Shown here piece by piece: positions 7,994-16,267 of a DNA stretch of 64,000 nt. Each line of letters starts with the position of its first letter. Positions within the stretch are counted from its first letter, which is position 1. The DNA comes from Mogibacterium sp. GTDB lineage: Bacteria; Bacillota; Clostridia; Peptostreptococcales; Anaerovoracaceae. Position numbers and translations under genes: made by a program. The notes beneath the pieces are model-generated. The model ran no database searches. It was given only the letters and a program-made list of their open reading frames with translations, and had not been told where the DNA came from. The DNA is taken from NCBI GenBank assembly GCA_017512365.1, contig JAFWGQ010000004.1, positions 1-64,000 on the forward strand. The letters run 5' to 3'.

Positions 7994-9274
7994 CTATCTT
8001 GCACTCAGCATTCCGAAGCCCATCTCGTTGGTAGAAGCTGTGATTACCTGAAGCTCAACCTCGAGTGTTCCGTCTTCTCTCAGTGTCTTGTCGCTTGCAC
8101 CGGCGATCTTGTTGATGTAATCAAGTGTGCCGATGACCTTGTCAAGCTTAGGAAGGATGATCACTTCGTTCGCGTTTCCGCCTGTGACTACCGCATCAGC
8201 TGCAACGTCAGCGTCAGCCAGCGACTGCGACTTTCCGTCTCTTCCTGCATACTCATCTGTAACGATGACAGTCTTTACTCCCTCTGCCTCGATCTTCTTG
8301 CAGTTCATGATCAGGTCTGTATCCGGGTTTCCGAAGCCTTCCTGAGTCAGGATGATGCCGTCAAGGTCGAGCATGCGGCAGAGCTTGGCCGTCATGTTGG
8401 AAGATCTTTCCTTATCTGCAAGGTATACGTTCTCGTTCGTGATGATCTCGCATACGAAGTTGATGGTCTTGCCGTGCTGTGCGAAGAGGTCCTCCACTAC
8501 AGGGTTGTTCTGATGGATGTATGTAGGGTTCTTGTCGCATGCGGATACGCAGTTTCCGGATACGATGGCTCCGTCCATCGCCTCTGTAGGGCTGATGATA
8601 GTAGGGATGATCTGCTTTGCATCGACGCCGTATACATAGGTGTCGTGCAGAAGTCCCTGAGTCTGGAGCATTGCTACATAGCCGACTCTAGGCAGGTCAG
8701 GATACTTCTCCATGCCCTCCTTGACGCCGTATGTCTCATAGACAACCGTGTCGTCAGGCTTGATTTCTCTGGCGAGTTCGCCGATCTTCGCGGCTACGCG
8801 GAACCCGGCCTTGCGCACAGCTGCTTCATAGTCGTGCTGCTTGAGGCCTTCAACAGGCTCGCATACCATGACAAGGTTGAGTGTCTTCGAGAACGGTGTG
8901 TAGTCTGCGCCCGGGCCTGTCATGTCGATGACGCCCTCCTGGAATCCTACGATCTTGCCTGCTGTCACAAGAGCCATGCCCTTGAGCGCGAGGGTCTTGC
9001 CGGATCCGACTGTATCGACCTTGGATACCCATCCCGGGAATACTCCGCCCTTGCCCTCTACCTTTACGCGAGGCTCGATGACATCCTTTACAGGTGTGAT
9101 CCTTACGGATTCACCCGGCTTGGCGATGTCGAAGTAAACATCCTTGATCTTCTCATCTTCAAGGACTACAGGCTTGAGATCCTCTGCGTTTACGTAAAGG
9201 ACTCCTTTTTCGATCTTTGATTCTTCCGCAAACCGGATATCAGTGATATTGATTTTTCCGATTTCCAATCTCAT
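7994..9274 (-). CDS. grdE: Glycine reductase component B proprotein GrdE (alpha/beta, pyruvoyl-dependent)
   Basis: 426 residues beginning MRLEIGKINITDIRF, with AAGGAGG before the ATG. GrdE is made as a proprotein that is cleaved at a cysteine to give two subunits, the new N terminus becoming a pyruvoyl group that binds glycine. The cleavage-site cysteine is Cys242 in VSGNCVSACDKNPTY, matching position and context in E. acidaminophilum GrdE. Other family stretches are KDVIEPRVKVEGKGGVFPGW and GAIVSGN. It lies 104 bases downstream of grdX and 24 upstream of grdB. Confidence 0.95.
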   Translation of the reverse strand: MRLEIGKINITDIRFAEESKIEKGVLYVNAEDLKPVVLEDEKIKDVYFDIAKPGESVRITPVKDVIEPRVKVEGKGGVFPGWVSKVDTVGSGKTLALKGMALVTAGKIVGFQEGVIDMTGPGADYTPFSKTLNLVMVCEPVEGLKQHDYEAAVRKAGFRVAAKIGELAREIKPDDTVVYETYGVKEGMEKYPDLPRVGYVAMLQTQGLLHDTYVYGVDAKQIIPTIISPTEAMDGAIVSGNCVSACDKNPTYIHQNNPVVEDLFAQHGKTINFVCEIITNENVYLADKERSSNMTAKLCRMLDLDGIILTQEGFGNPDTDLIMNCKKIEAEGVKTVIVTDEYAGRDGKSQSLADADVAADAVVTGGNANEVIILPKLDKVIGTLDYINKIAGASDKTLREDGTLEVELQVITASTNEMGFGMLSAR

Positions 9275-9322
9275 TTCTGATCGCCTCCTTTGGTATATAA
9301 TAAGAGTTGCAATTATTTGCCG

Positions 9323-9361
9323 GGAGCCTGTCGATAAATAGGGGCAATACAGACAGTCTCC
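9323..9361 (-). other. Hairpin between grdX and grdE
   Basis: GGAG-A-CTGTC pairs with GACAG-G-CTCC around a 19-base loop in the 104-base grdX-grdE spacer. No U-run follows. It may protect the grdE-grdB message from 3'-to-5' or 5' decay coming from grdX (inference). Confidence 0.4.
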
Positions 9362-9378
9362 TGTATATTAAGAGGGGA

Positions 9379-9774
9379 TCACCGGTCCGCTGCAGCAACA
9401 GCACTCCTCAGAAGACTCAGGTCAACGACCTGAAAATCCTCGAGGAGCAATGGATTGGTGATCTCCTTCTTAACGATAAATTTGCTGAATGCATTCACAG
9501 CATTTCCGATGAGTCTTACAGACTCGGGATCAGCGGCCGGAAAACTTCCGTCAGACGGCTTTGGTGCGCGCTGCACAAGAAGAGACCTGTATGGTGTCTC
9601 GTTAGGCTTCACGCTTCCATACAGTGGATGATTCAGCAATACGGCTCCGTTGTTGACCAGATCTCTTGCTCTGATCAGGACATCGATGAGTCCGCCGTTG
9701 ATAAATTCGATCTCATGCGTTGTGCCGAATTCATCAGCCGCCAGCGGATTGTTTGTAAGGATGAAATAGCTCAT
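9379..9774 (-). CDS. grdX: GrdX family protein
   Basis: 131 residues beginning MSYFILTNNPLAAD, preceded by a weak CGGAGT site. GrdX is a small conserved protein encoded first in many glycine reductase operons; its biochemical role is not established. Recognition rests on the N-terminal ILTNNP, the segment VLIRARDLVNNGAVLLNHPLYGS (quoted in part: GAVLLNHPLYGS), and the NETPYRSLLV stretch, together with its position before grdE. It starts only 14 bases after the attenuator hairpin, so it is the first gene controlled by the glycine riboswitch. Confidence 0.9.
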   Translation of the reverse strand: MSYFILTNNPLAADEFGTTHEIEFINGGLIDVLIRARDLVNNGAVLLNHPLYGSVKPNETPYRSLLVQRAPKPSDGSFPAADPESVRLIGNAVNAFSKFIVKKEITNPLLLEDFQVVDLSLLRSAVAAADR

Positions 9775-9787
9775 CTGATACTCCGTT

Positions 9788-9834
9788 TAAAAAGGGAGAG
9801 TGCTCCGCATCATAAGTGCGAACAGCATTCTCCC
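9788..9834 (-). terminator. Intrinsic terminator forming the riboswitch expression platform
   Basis: The minus strand reads GGGAGAATGCT...TGCGGAGCA-CTCTCCC followed by UUUUU: a long stem with a short internal mismatch and a poly-U tail, ending 14 bases before grdX. Placed between the glycine aptamer and grdX, it is best read as the attenuator that glycine binding would disable, giving an ON switch for glycine reductase (inference on direction of control). Confidence 0.82.
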
Positions 9835-9868
9835 TGTTTCATCTGTATTAATGATCCAGAAATAGGTA

Positions 9869-10010
9869 TCCTTCCCGGTCCTTTTGCTTGAAAGATTCGT
9901 CCGTTAAGCTGCTATCTCTACCGGACTTGCCTCTTCAGCGACCACCCACCGGTATAGCAAAACAAACAATGCCCATGCAGGTACCGATGGCTGATTCTCT
10001 CTCGGGAGGA
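9869..10010 (-). promoter_or_regulatory. Glycine riboswitch (gcvT-type aptamer) upstream of grdX
   Basis: On the minus strand a P1 stem pairs UCCUCCCG (10010-10003) with CGGGAAGGA (9877-9869). Inside are GAGAGAAUC, the core GCUGAAGAGGCAAGU, a GUCCG/CGGAC hairpin, and AAUCUUUCAAGCAAAAGGAC, all hallmarks of the gcvT aptamer (…GGAGAG…CCGAAGGGGCAA…CUCUCAGGCAAAAGGAC). The P2 arm is extended by a CAUCGGUA/UACCGGUG stem. I see one aptamer, not the usual tandem pair. Such RNAs normally control glycine cleavage; here the target is glycine reductase. Confidence 0.85.
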
Positions 10011-10050
10011 TTCAGACCCTTTATTAAAAAAGCCCCTATTTCTTGATAAT

Positions 10051-10079
10051 AATTTATCAAATCCTATAACTTTATTCAA
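10051..10079 (-). promoter_or_regulatory. Promoter of the grd operon
   Basis: TTGAAT (10079-10074) and TAAATT (10056-10051) are separated by 17 bases on the minus strand, about 41 bases before the riboswitch P1 stem. Sequence match to the sigma-A consensus is fair. Confidence 0.6.
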
Positions 10080-10131
10080 TAGATTTAATGTTTTTCTATG
10101 TGTTTTTTGAATACCGGATCTCCCTCGCTAT

Positions 10132-10160
10132 TGATAATTTTCCGGATTTGTTCTATACCA
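10132..10160 (+). promoter_or_regulatory. Promoter of the small plus-strand gene
   Basis: TTGATA and TATACC separated by 17 bases, followed by an approximately 110-base leader that can form GC-rich hairpins (GCGGG-UCUUU-CCCGC is one) before the gene at 10276. Confidence 0.55.
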
Positions 10161-10275
10161 ATAATGACATAAGTCCGCGCGGGTCTTTCCCGCCGGACCG
10201 GAAGACAGTGTCAGCTGAAGCATGAGAACGGAGACCGGTCTGAGACGGCTCCGGACGAACACAGGAGGCAAAACA

Positions 10276-10566
10276 ATGAAAGTAAAAGACATCGTAAACA
10301 ACACCGAAGAAGAACTGTCGAGAGACGAACTTGTCGGCAAGATGAAGGAAGGCCGTCAGGTCGATCTGATCCTGAAAGAGAAAAAGACCGATGACATCGG
10401 CTACCTGACCTGGGACATGGAGCAGTGGAGCACCGTTGACGGCAAGAGATTCATAAGGACATATCAGCTCGAGGGCCGCGTACTCAGCGAGTACACATCG
10501 CACAACATACACGATCTGAACGCATACTTCTTCCCTGACGAGGCAGCGGCGGTCCAGCTGAGCTGA
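10276..10566 (+). CDS. Small conserved-looking protein of unknown function
   Basis: 96 residues beginning MKVKDIVNNTEEELSRDELV. The start is ATG 10276, which has AGGAGG 8 bases upstream; an ATG 54 bases further out lacks one. The protein is acidic, soluble, with no signal peptide, membrane segment or cysteine. The N-terminal half looks helical (EELSRDELVGKMKEGRQVDL) and the rest looks strand-rich (GYLTWDMEQWSTVDGKRF, TYQLEGRVLSEYTSH). I do not recognise a family. It has its own promoter and a terminator shared with ppdK, so it is a stand-alone gene between the grd locus and ppdK. Confidence 0.75.
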   Translation: MKVKDIVNNTEEELSRDELVGKMKEGRQVDLILKEKKTDDIGYLTWDMEQWSTVDGKRFIRTYQLEGRVLSEYTSHNIHDLNAYFFPDEAAAVQLS

Positions 10567-10574
10567 TATCAAAA

Positions 10575-10593
10575 AGTAAAGTATTCTTTACAT
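10575..10593. repeat. Short palindrome GTAAAG-N4-CTTTACAT, copy 1
   Basis: AGTAAAG-TATT-CTTTACAT lies 8 bases after the stop of the small plus-strand gene. The same 7-4-7 palindrome occurs three more times in the window (23,423; 23,458; 27,344). Confidence 0.6.
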
Positions 10594-10615
10594 ATTTAGC
10601 ACAATCAACAAAAAA

Positions 10616-10655
10616 GTTGACGCATTTCCGGCGATATTGCCGGATTTGCGTCAAC
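10616..10655. terminator. Bidirectional terminator between the small gene and ppdK
   Basis: GTTGACGCA-(A/T)TTCCGGC...GCCGGA-TTTGCGTCAAC forms a long stem with a 6-base loop, preceded by AAAAAA and followed by ATTTGTTTATTTT. It serves the plus-strand gene and, in reverse, ppdK. Confidence 0.85.
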
Positions 10656-10677
10656 ATTTGTTTATTTTACGGAGAGA

Positions 10678-13305
10678 CTATTTTCTTTTCTCTTCGATAG
10701 CAGCCTGTGCAGCAGCCAGTCTTGCGATCGGCACTCTGAACGGCGAGCAGGATACGTAGTTGAGTCCTACTTCGTGGCAGAAGTGTACGGATGCAGGGTC
10801 TCCGCCGTGCTCTCCGCAGATACCGAGCTTGATGTTCGGTCTGGTCTTCTTTCCGCCCTCTACAGCCATTCTTACGAGCTTGCCGATGCCTGTCTGGTCG
10901 AGCGACTGGAACGGATCCGCCTCGAGTATGCCCTTGTCGACGTATTCCTTGATGATGGCGCCGGTGTCATCTCTCGAGAATCCGAATCCCATCTGTGTCA
11001 GGTCGTTTGTACCGAACGAGAAGAATTCAGCTTCCTCTGCGACCTCGTCAGCTGTAAGAGCAGCTCTAGGGATCTCGATCATCGTTCCGACCATGTACTT
11101 CATCTCTTCGCCGGCCTCTGCGATCAGCCTGTCAGCGACTTCGACGATGGTCTTCTTGACGAATCTGAGTTCGTTGACGTGGCCTACCAGCGGCACCATG
11201 ATCTCAGGCACGATATCGAGGCCTTCCTCTTTGCGTACCTCGAGCGCGGCTGTGATGATAGCCTCAGTCTGCATCTCGGCGATCTCAGGATATGTGACGG
11301 CAAGTCTGCAGCCTCTGTGACCCAGCATAGGGTTGAACTCGTGGAGTTCGAGAGTCTTGTTGACTACCTGCTCATAAGGGATGCCGAACTGCTCGGAGAG
11401 CTGCTTGATGTCCTCGTCTGTCTTAGGCAGGAACTCGTGCAGTGGCGGATCGAGCAGTCTGATCGTTACAGGCCTGTCGCCCATTGCCTTGTAGATGCCC
11501 TTGAAGTCTTCCTTCTGATACGGCAGAAGTCCTGCGAGAGCTTCCCTTCTGTCGGCTTCGTTGTCGGCGAGGATCATTCTTCTGATCTTAGGGATCCTCT
11601 CGTCCTCGAAGAACATGTGCTCTGTACGGCAGAGTCCGATACCCTCGGCGCCGAACTCAACAGCCTGCTTTGCGTCTCTAGGGTTGTCGGCGTTCGTCCT
11701 TACCTTGAGAGTCCTTGCCTCGTCAGCCCACTCCATGATCTGGCCGAAGTCCCCGGAGAGCTCAGGAGCCAGTGTTTTGATGGCCTCTGCATATACGCTT
11801 CCGTCCGAACCGTTGAGCGAGATGCTGTCTCCCTCTTTATAGACCTTGTCGCCTATCGTCATGGTCTTGCCGGCTTCGTCCACGATGATGTCCTTGCAGC
11901 CCGAAACGCAGCACTTGCCCATTCCTCTCGCTACTACAGCAGCGTGGGATGTCATTCCGCCTCTTGCTGTCAGGATGCCTTCAGCGGCAGCCATTCCTGC
12001 GAGGTCCTCAGGGGAAGTCTCTTCTCTGACGAGGATGACCTTCTTGCCCTCTTCTGCCGCAGCAGCTGCGTCGTCAGCGCTGAAGTAGATCTGGCCTGTA
12101 GCGGCTCCCGGAGAAGCAGGAAGTCCCTTTGCGACTGCCTTGGCCTTCTTGAGCTCGTCAGCGTCGAATACAGGGTGCAGCAGCTGATCGATCTGTTCAG
12201 GCTCGATCCTCATGACGGCTGTTTCCTTGTCGATAAGGCCTTCGTTCACGAGATCAACGGCAACCTTTACGGCAGCAAATGCCGTCCTCTTGCCGTTACG
12301 CGTCTGGAGCATGAAGAGCTTTCCGTCCTCTACTGTGAACTCCATATCCTGCATGTCCTTGTAGTGACCTTCGAGCGTGTTCGCGATCTTTTCGAACTGA
12401 GCGTATACTTCAGGGAATTTCTCCTTCATCTCGGCGATAGGCTGCGGAGTTCTGATGCCCGCAACTACGTCTTCACCCTGAGCGTTTACGAGGAACTCAC
12501 CGTAGAGCTTGTTCTCGCCCGTCGCAGCGTTACGCGTGAACGCTACGCCTGTGCCGGAATTGTCGCCGCTGTTTCCGAATACCATCGACTGGACGTTGAC
12601 GGCTGTTCCGAGCGAATCAGGAATGTCGTACATCTTTCTGTAAAGGATGGCTCTTTCGTTGTTCCATGACCTGAATACGGCCTTGATGGCCTCGAGCAGC
12701 TGATCCTTAGGATCCTGAGGGAATTCTCTTCCGAGCTCTCTCTTTACTACTTCCTTGTAGCCTTTGATGACCTCCTTAAGGTCTTCTGTAGTAAGATCAA
12801 CGTCGAATTCAACGCCGGCTTTCTTCTTCTGACCGTCGAACACGGCGTCGAAGTTGGACTTCTTGATCTCCATTACGACATCGCCGAACATCTGGATGAA
12901 TCTTCTGTAGCTGTCGTAAGCGAATCTGTCGTTGCCTGTCTTCTTGGCGAGACCTTCCACCGCGACGTCATTGAGTCCGAGGTTGAGGATGGTGTCCATC
13001 ATGCCCGGCATCGAGATAGGCGCTCCGGATCTTACCGAAACGAGCAGCGGGTTCTCGTTGTCTCCGAACTTCTTTCCCATGACCTCTTCGAGCTCAGCGA
13101 GGTGCTCCCATACTTCGTCGATGACTTCCTGAGACAGGACTCCGCCGTCCTCGGTGTACTTTCTGCACGCTTCAGTCGTGATCGTGAAGCCGAATGGTAC
13201 AGGAAGACCGATATTGGTCATCTCCGCGAGGTTGGCTCCCTTGCCGCCCAAAAGGTTTCTCATGTCCTTCGAGCCCTCATTGAATGAATAAACGTATTTT
13301 GCCAT
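10678..13305 (-). CDS. ppdK: Pyruvate, phosphate dikinase
   Basis: 875 residues from ATG 13305 (MAKYVYSFNEGSKDMRNLLGG), chosen for the AAAAGGAG site upstream; the open frame extends 40 codons further without a site and into the glyS stop region. It interconverts pyruvate, ATP and phosphate with PEP, AMP and pyrophosphate. Domains: N-terminal nucleotide-binding (LGGKGANLAEM, RNAATGENKLYGEFL), central phosphohistidine domain with the catalytic His in GGMTSHAAVVARGMG, and the C-terminal TIM-barrel PEP/pyruvate domain with GICGEHGGDP holding the catalytic cysteine. Length is typical of the bacterial enzyme. In an amino-acid fermenter it supports PEP formation or energy-conserving glycolysis. It lies 98 bases downstream of glyS. 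Confidence 0.96.
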   Translation of the reverse strand: MAKYVYSFNEGSKDMRNLLGGKGANLAEMTNIGLPVPFGFTITTEACRKYTEDGGVLSQEVIDEVWEHLAELEEVMGKKFGDNENPLLVSVRSGAPISMPGMMDTILNLGLNDVAVEGLAKKTGNDRFAYDSYRRFIQMFGDVVMEIKKSNFDAVFDGQKKKAGVEFDVDLTTEDLKEVIKGYKEVVKRELGREFPQDPKDQLLEAIKAVFRSWNNERAILYRKMYDIPDSLGTAVNVQSMVFGNSGDNSGTGVAFTRNAATGENKLYGEFLVNAQGEDVVAGIRTPQPIAEMKEKFPEVYAQFEKIANTLEGHYKDMQDMEFTVEDGKLFMLQTRNGKRTAFAAVKVAVDLVNEGLIDKETAVMRIEPEQIDQLLHPVFDADELKKAKAVAKGLPASPGAATGQIYFSADDAAAAAEEGKKVILVREETSPEDLAGMAAAEGILTARGGMTSHAAVVARGMGKCCVSGCKDIIVDEAGKTMTIGDKVYKEGDSISLNGSDGSVYAEAIKTLAPELSGDFGQIMEWADEARTLKVRTNADNPRDAKQAVEFGAEGIGLCRTEHMFFEDERIPKIRRMILADNEADRREALAGLLPYQKEDFKGIYKAMGDRPVTIRLLDPPLHEFLPKTDEDIKQLSEQFGIPYEQVVNKTLELHEFNPMLGHRGCRLAVTYPEIAEMQTEAIITAALEVRKEEGLDIVPEIMVPLVGHVNELRFVKKTIVEVADRLIAEAGEEMKYMVGTMIEIPRAALTADEVAEEAEFFSFGTNDLTQMGFGFSRDDTGAIIKEYVDKGILEADPFQSLDQTGIGKLVRMAVEGGKKTRPNIKLGICGEHGGDPASVHFCHEVGLNYVSCSPFRVPIARLAAAQAAIEEKRK

Positions 13306-13402
13306 AAGCCTTACTCCTTTTCCTTTCCGGACACCGGCTGGTTGCCGGCCCCCTTTTAGATAGCTTATTGATACCGATCTGAAAGATACCGAGTCCCAAA
13401 CC

Positions 13403-14839
13403 CTAAAACCTGAGTCTTTCCTCAATGTATCCTTTCACCTCCGCGATCGGGACCCTGACCTGTTCCATCGTGTCCCTGTCGCGTATGGTAACTGATTTAT
13501 CTTCAGCTGTGTCAAAGTCGACACAGATGCTGAACGGTGTTCCTATCTCGTCTTCTCTCCTGTAGCGTTTGCCGATGGAGCCGGACGCGTCGTACTCTAC
13601 CATGAAGTGCCTGCTGAGCTCTTCGTAGACCGGAAGCGCGACATCCTCGAGCTTCTTCGAAAGCGGCAGTACGGCCGCCTTGTACGGAGACAGCGCAGGA
13701 TGAAGCCTGAGGACCGTCCTGACATCCTCCTTGCCCTTGGCGTCGGTCAGCACTTCTTCATCGTAAGCGTCGACAAGGAATGCAAGCACGAGCCTTTCGA
13801 CTCCCACAGACGGTTCGATGCAGTACGGAACATATCTCTCGTTTGTCTCGGGATCGAGATAGCTCATGTCCTCGCCCGACGTGGTCTGGTGAGCCATGAG
13901 GTCATAGTCTGTACGCGAAGCGACGCCCCAGAGCTCTCCCCATCCGAACGGGAAGAGATACTCGATGTCCGTTGTCGCGTTGCTGTAATGCGACAGTTCC
14001 TCCTGAGTGTGATCCCTCAGCCTCGTGTATTCCTCTTTGAGTCCGAGGTTCTTCAGGAAATTCGCGCAATAATCCTTCCAGTATGCGAACCATTCGAGCT
14101 CTGTGCCCGGCTTGCAGAAGAACTCAAGCTCCATCTGCTCGAACTCCCTCACCCTGAAGATGAAGTTGCCCGGCGTGATCTCGTTGCGGAACGACTTGCC
14201 CACCTGGGCGATGCCGAACGGGATCTTGCGGCGCGATGTCCTCTGCACGTTCTTGAAGTTAACGAAGATGCCCTGCGCGGTCTCAGGCCTCATGTAGATC
14301 TCGGCCTTCGAATCCTCGGTGACGCCCTGGAAGGTCTTGAACATCAGGTTGAACTGTCTGATGCTCGTGAAGTCGCTCTTGCCGCAGCCCGGACACTTTA
14401 TGCCCTTTTCCGCGATAAAGCTTTCCATCTCATCCTTCGTCCAGCCGTCCACGATGACCTCTTCATCAGGCTCGTTTTCCTTCAGATAGTCTTCGATGAG
14501 CTGGTCGGCTCTGTAGCGCGTCTTGCAGGCTCTGCAGTCGATCAGCGGATCGGAGAACCCTCCCACGTGGCCTGATGCCACCCAGGTCTGAGGGTTCATA
14601 AGGATAGCCGCGTCAAGACCCACGTTGAGCCCTGATTCGCGTACGAATTTCTGTCTCCACGCGTCCTTGATGTTGTTCTTGAATTCTACTCCGAGCGGAC
14701 CGAAGTCCCATGTGTTCGCAAGTCCGCCGTATATCTCCGAACCCGGATAGATATAGCCCCTGTTCTTGCAGAGGGCTATGATCTTCTCCATAGTTACGGC
14801 TCTGTCAGTTACAGGAATATCTTTTTTGTCTACTGCCAT
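13403..14839 (-). CDS. glyS: Glycyl-tRNA synthetase, single-chain class II type
   Basis: 478 residues beginning [21 protein letters not shown]. This is the eukaryote/archaea-like dimeric type found in many Firmicutes, not the alpha2-beta2 type. Motifs include [20 protein letters not shown], the class II motif 2 region [21 protein letters not shown] (quoted in part: [18 protein letters not shown]), and motif 3 with [13 protein letters not shown], followed by the anticodon-binding domain ([14 protein letters not shown]). Cysteine pairs [11 protein letters not shown] and CPGCGKSDF form a probable zinc-binding insertion. It follows the DUF4342 gene by 13 bases in the recO-era block. Confidence 0.95.
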   Translation of the reverse strand: MAVDKKDIPVTDRAVTMEKIIALCKNRGYIYPGSEIYGGLANTWDFGPLGVEFKNNIKDAWRQKFVRESGLNVGLDAAILMNPQTWVASGHVGGFSDPLIDCRACKTRYRADQLIEDYLKENEPDEEVIVDGWTKDEMESFIAEKGIKCPGCGKSDFTSIRQFNLMFKTFQGVTEDSKAEIYMRPETAQGIFVNFKNVQRTSRRKIPFGIAQVGKSFRNEITPGNFIFRVREFEQMELEFFCKPGTELEWFAYWKDYCANFLKNLGLKEEYTRLRDHTQEELSHYSNATTDIEYLFPFGWGELWGVASRTDYDLMAHQTTSGEDMSYLDPETNERYVPYCIEPSVGVERLVLAFLVDAYDEEVLTDAKGKEDVRTVLRLHPALSPYKAAVLPLSKKLEDVALPVYEELSRHFMVEYDASGSIGKRYRREDEIGTPFSICVDFDTAEDKSVTIRDRDTMEQVRVPIAEVKGYIEERLRF

Positions 14840-14852
14840 ATATATCTATCCT

Positions 14853-15488
14853 TTACAGTTCTTCCTCGTCCTTGAATTCTTCCTCGATTATGTCCTCGGC
14901 ATCGCTCGTCTTATATGCATCGGCGGCGTCCTTTATCAGTTCCTTGACTGTCTTGCCGGCCTTTTTGGCGAGGGAATCGATGGTGTTCATGAGTTCATCG
15001 ATCGTCTCCTTGTCGTTGATGGCAGACTGAGACTTGTCCATGACCTTTATGACCATGCCCTTTGCCTTGTCATAGAATCCGATCGCCTTGCCGTCGATAT
15101 CCACGACCTTGCCCTTGTCGTCCACGAAGTCTATGCTGCACTGTGTGCCCATTGCGGCAACGATGCCGAGGATAGCTCCCCAAGGTACGAGCATGGTGCC
15201 TATGACGCCTGCTGTAACAGGGAAGTTCACGATGGTCTTGTCGCCCTTGCTGACGATGATCCTCGAGACATTGCCTTTTTCAACGAGTTCCTTCATCTTC
15301 AGGAAGATCGGGCTGTCCTTGAGGCTCGCTCCCGCGACGTGGTCATGCTCTGCGTTCATCTTTTCCTCTACGGCGATGATGGCGTCGACTACGCTTCCTT
15401 CAGCTGCCTCGAGAGCTTCCTTTGCCTCTGCATATGTGCAGCCTGTTCTGTCCTTTACGAGATCGATCTTTTCGATAGTGATTTCCAT
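14853..15488 (-). CDS. DUF4342 domain protein with UBA-like N terminus
   Basis: 211 residues. Residues 1-45 resemble a UBA/TS-N helical bundle (EKIDLVKDRTGCTYAEAKEALE). A DUF4342-like part follows (KMKELVEKGNVSRIIVSKGDKTIVNFPV), with a hydrophobic segment near 115-140 (TAGVIGTMLVPWGAILGIVAAMG) that could be one membrane helix or hairpin. The C terminus is helical and acidic (EDIIEEEFKDEEEL). The start overlaps the recO stop by one base (TAATG), showing translational coupling. Function is unknown. Confidence 0.8.
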   Translation of the reverse strand: MEITIEKIDLVKDRTGCTYAEAKEALEAAEGSVVDAIIAVEEKMNAEHDHVAGASLKDSPIFLKMKELVEKGNVSRIIVSKGDKTIVNFPVTAGVIGTMLVPWGAILGIVAAMGTQCSIDFVDDKGKVVDIDGKAIGFYDKAKGMVIKVMDKSQSAINDKETIDELMNTIDSLAKKAGKTVKELIKDAADAYKTSDAEDIIEEEFKDEEEL

Positions 15489-16261
15489 TACGTCTGTACC
15501 TCCAGTTCTAAGGTTGTTCTGAGCACATCGACACCCAGATAGCGGTTCGTGTACTCCGCCAGTATATCTCTGACCACTCCCGCGACCTCAGGCTTGAGAT
15601 CCACCTTTTCGAATGTCGCAAGGGGTCTGGAGTCAAAATATCCGAACACTGTAATTATATCGAAGGCAGGCTGGTAAATCAACGAATCGGGCGTTGTTTT
15701 CTCCTGTAATGCGCAGTCCGGACAAATGATGCCTCCGCCCGTCACTGAGAAGCTTCTGAAGCCCCCTTCCCCGAAGGTCTCACGGCTTTTGCCGCAGCCC
15801 ACACAGCACGAAAGCTCCGGCGCCACGCCCAGCATCTTAAGGGACTTTACGATGAAGGCAAAAAGCAGCGTCTCCGCGCTTGACCTGCTCTTCGAAACCG
15901 ATTCCAGAAACCCCAGCGCGAGATCAAAAAGCCCGGGCATCGGCTGCTCTTCTCCGAGGACCTTGTCAAGATACTCGATGAAGGCCGAAGCCGCCATGAA
16001 CCGGTCTATATCCTCTCCTATCGGGTAAAAGCTCTTCTTTGCCTGAGCGGAATTGATGCTGTAGGTTTCTCTGCCTCTGAATATGTCATAATCCGCATAA
16101 GTAAAAGGACGCAAGGCGAGTGCTGCCTTGCTCCGGCTCTTCTCGTTCACGGAAGTGCCTGCCGATATCTTGCCGTACTGTTTTGTGAACAGCACGATCA
16201 TCCGGCGGTTATTAGCGATCTTTCTCTGGCGGAGAACTATTCCCTCTGTACTGATGATCAT
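15488..16261 (-). CDS. recO: DNA repair protein RecO
   Basis: 257 residues: N-terminal OB-fold (TEGIVLRQRKIANNRRMIVLFTKQYGK), a helical middle, and a zinc-binding cysteine set CCVGCGKS...ICPDC characteristic of RecO. It promotes RecA loading and strand annealing in recombinational repair with RecF and RecR. The gene follows era by 6 bases, the common era-recO order in Firmicutes. Confidence 0.93.
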   Translation of the reverse strand: MIISTEGIVLRQRKIANNRRMIVLFTKQYGKISAGTSVNEKSRSKAALALRPFTYADYDIFRGRETYSINSAQAKKSFYPIGEDIDRFMAASAFIEYLDKVLGEEQPMPGLFDLALGFLESVSKSRSSAETLLFAFIVKSLKMLGVAPELSCCVGCGKSRETFGEGGFRSFSVTGGGIICPDCALQEKTTPDSLIYQPAFDIITVFGYFDSRPLATFEKVDLKPEVAGVVRDILAEYTNRYLGVDVLRTTLELEVQT

Positions 16262-16267
16262 AGCGCG

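Noticed and set aside
7880-9220. Plus-strand open frame of 446 codons opposite grdB/grdE
   Set aside because: Antisense shadow caused by codon bias; it resembles no family and crosses the boundary of two real genes.
10774-12669. Long plus-strand open frame of 631 codons opposite ppdK
   Set aside because: It is an antisense shadow of a well-conserved gene: the protein is Leu/Arg/Cys-rich, matches nothing and has no ribosome site.
13306-13425. N-terminal extension of ppdK by 40 codons
   Set aside because: There is no ribosome site for it, it would overlap glyS, and family proteins start at MAKYVYSF-like sequences after AAAAGGAG.
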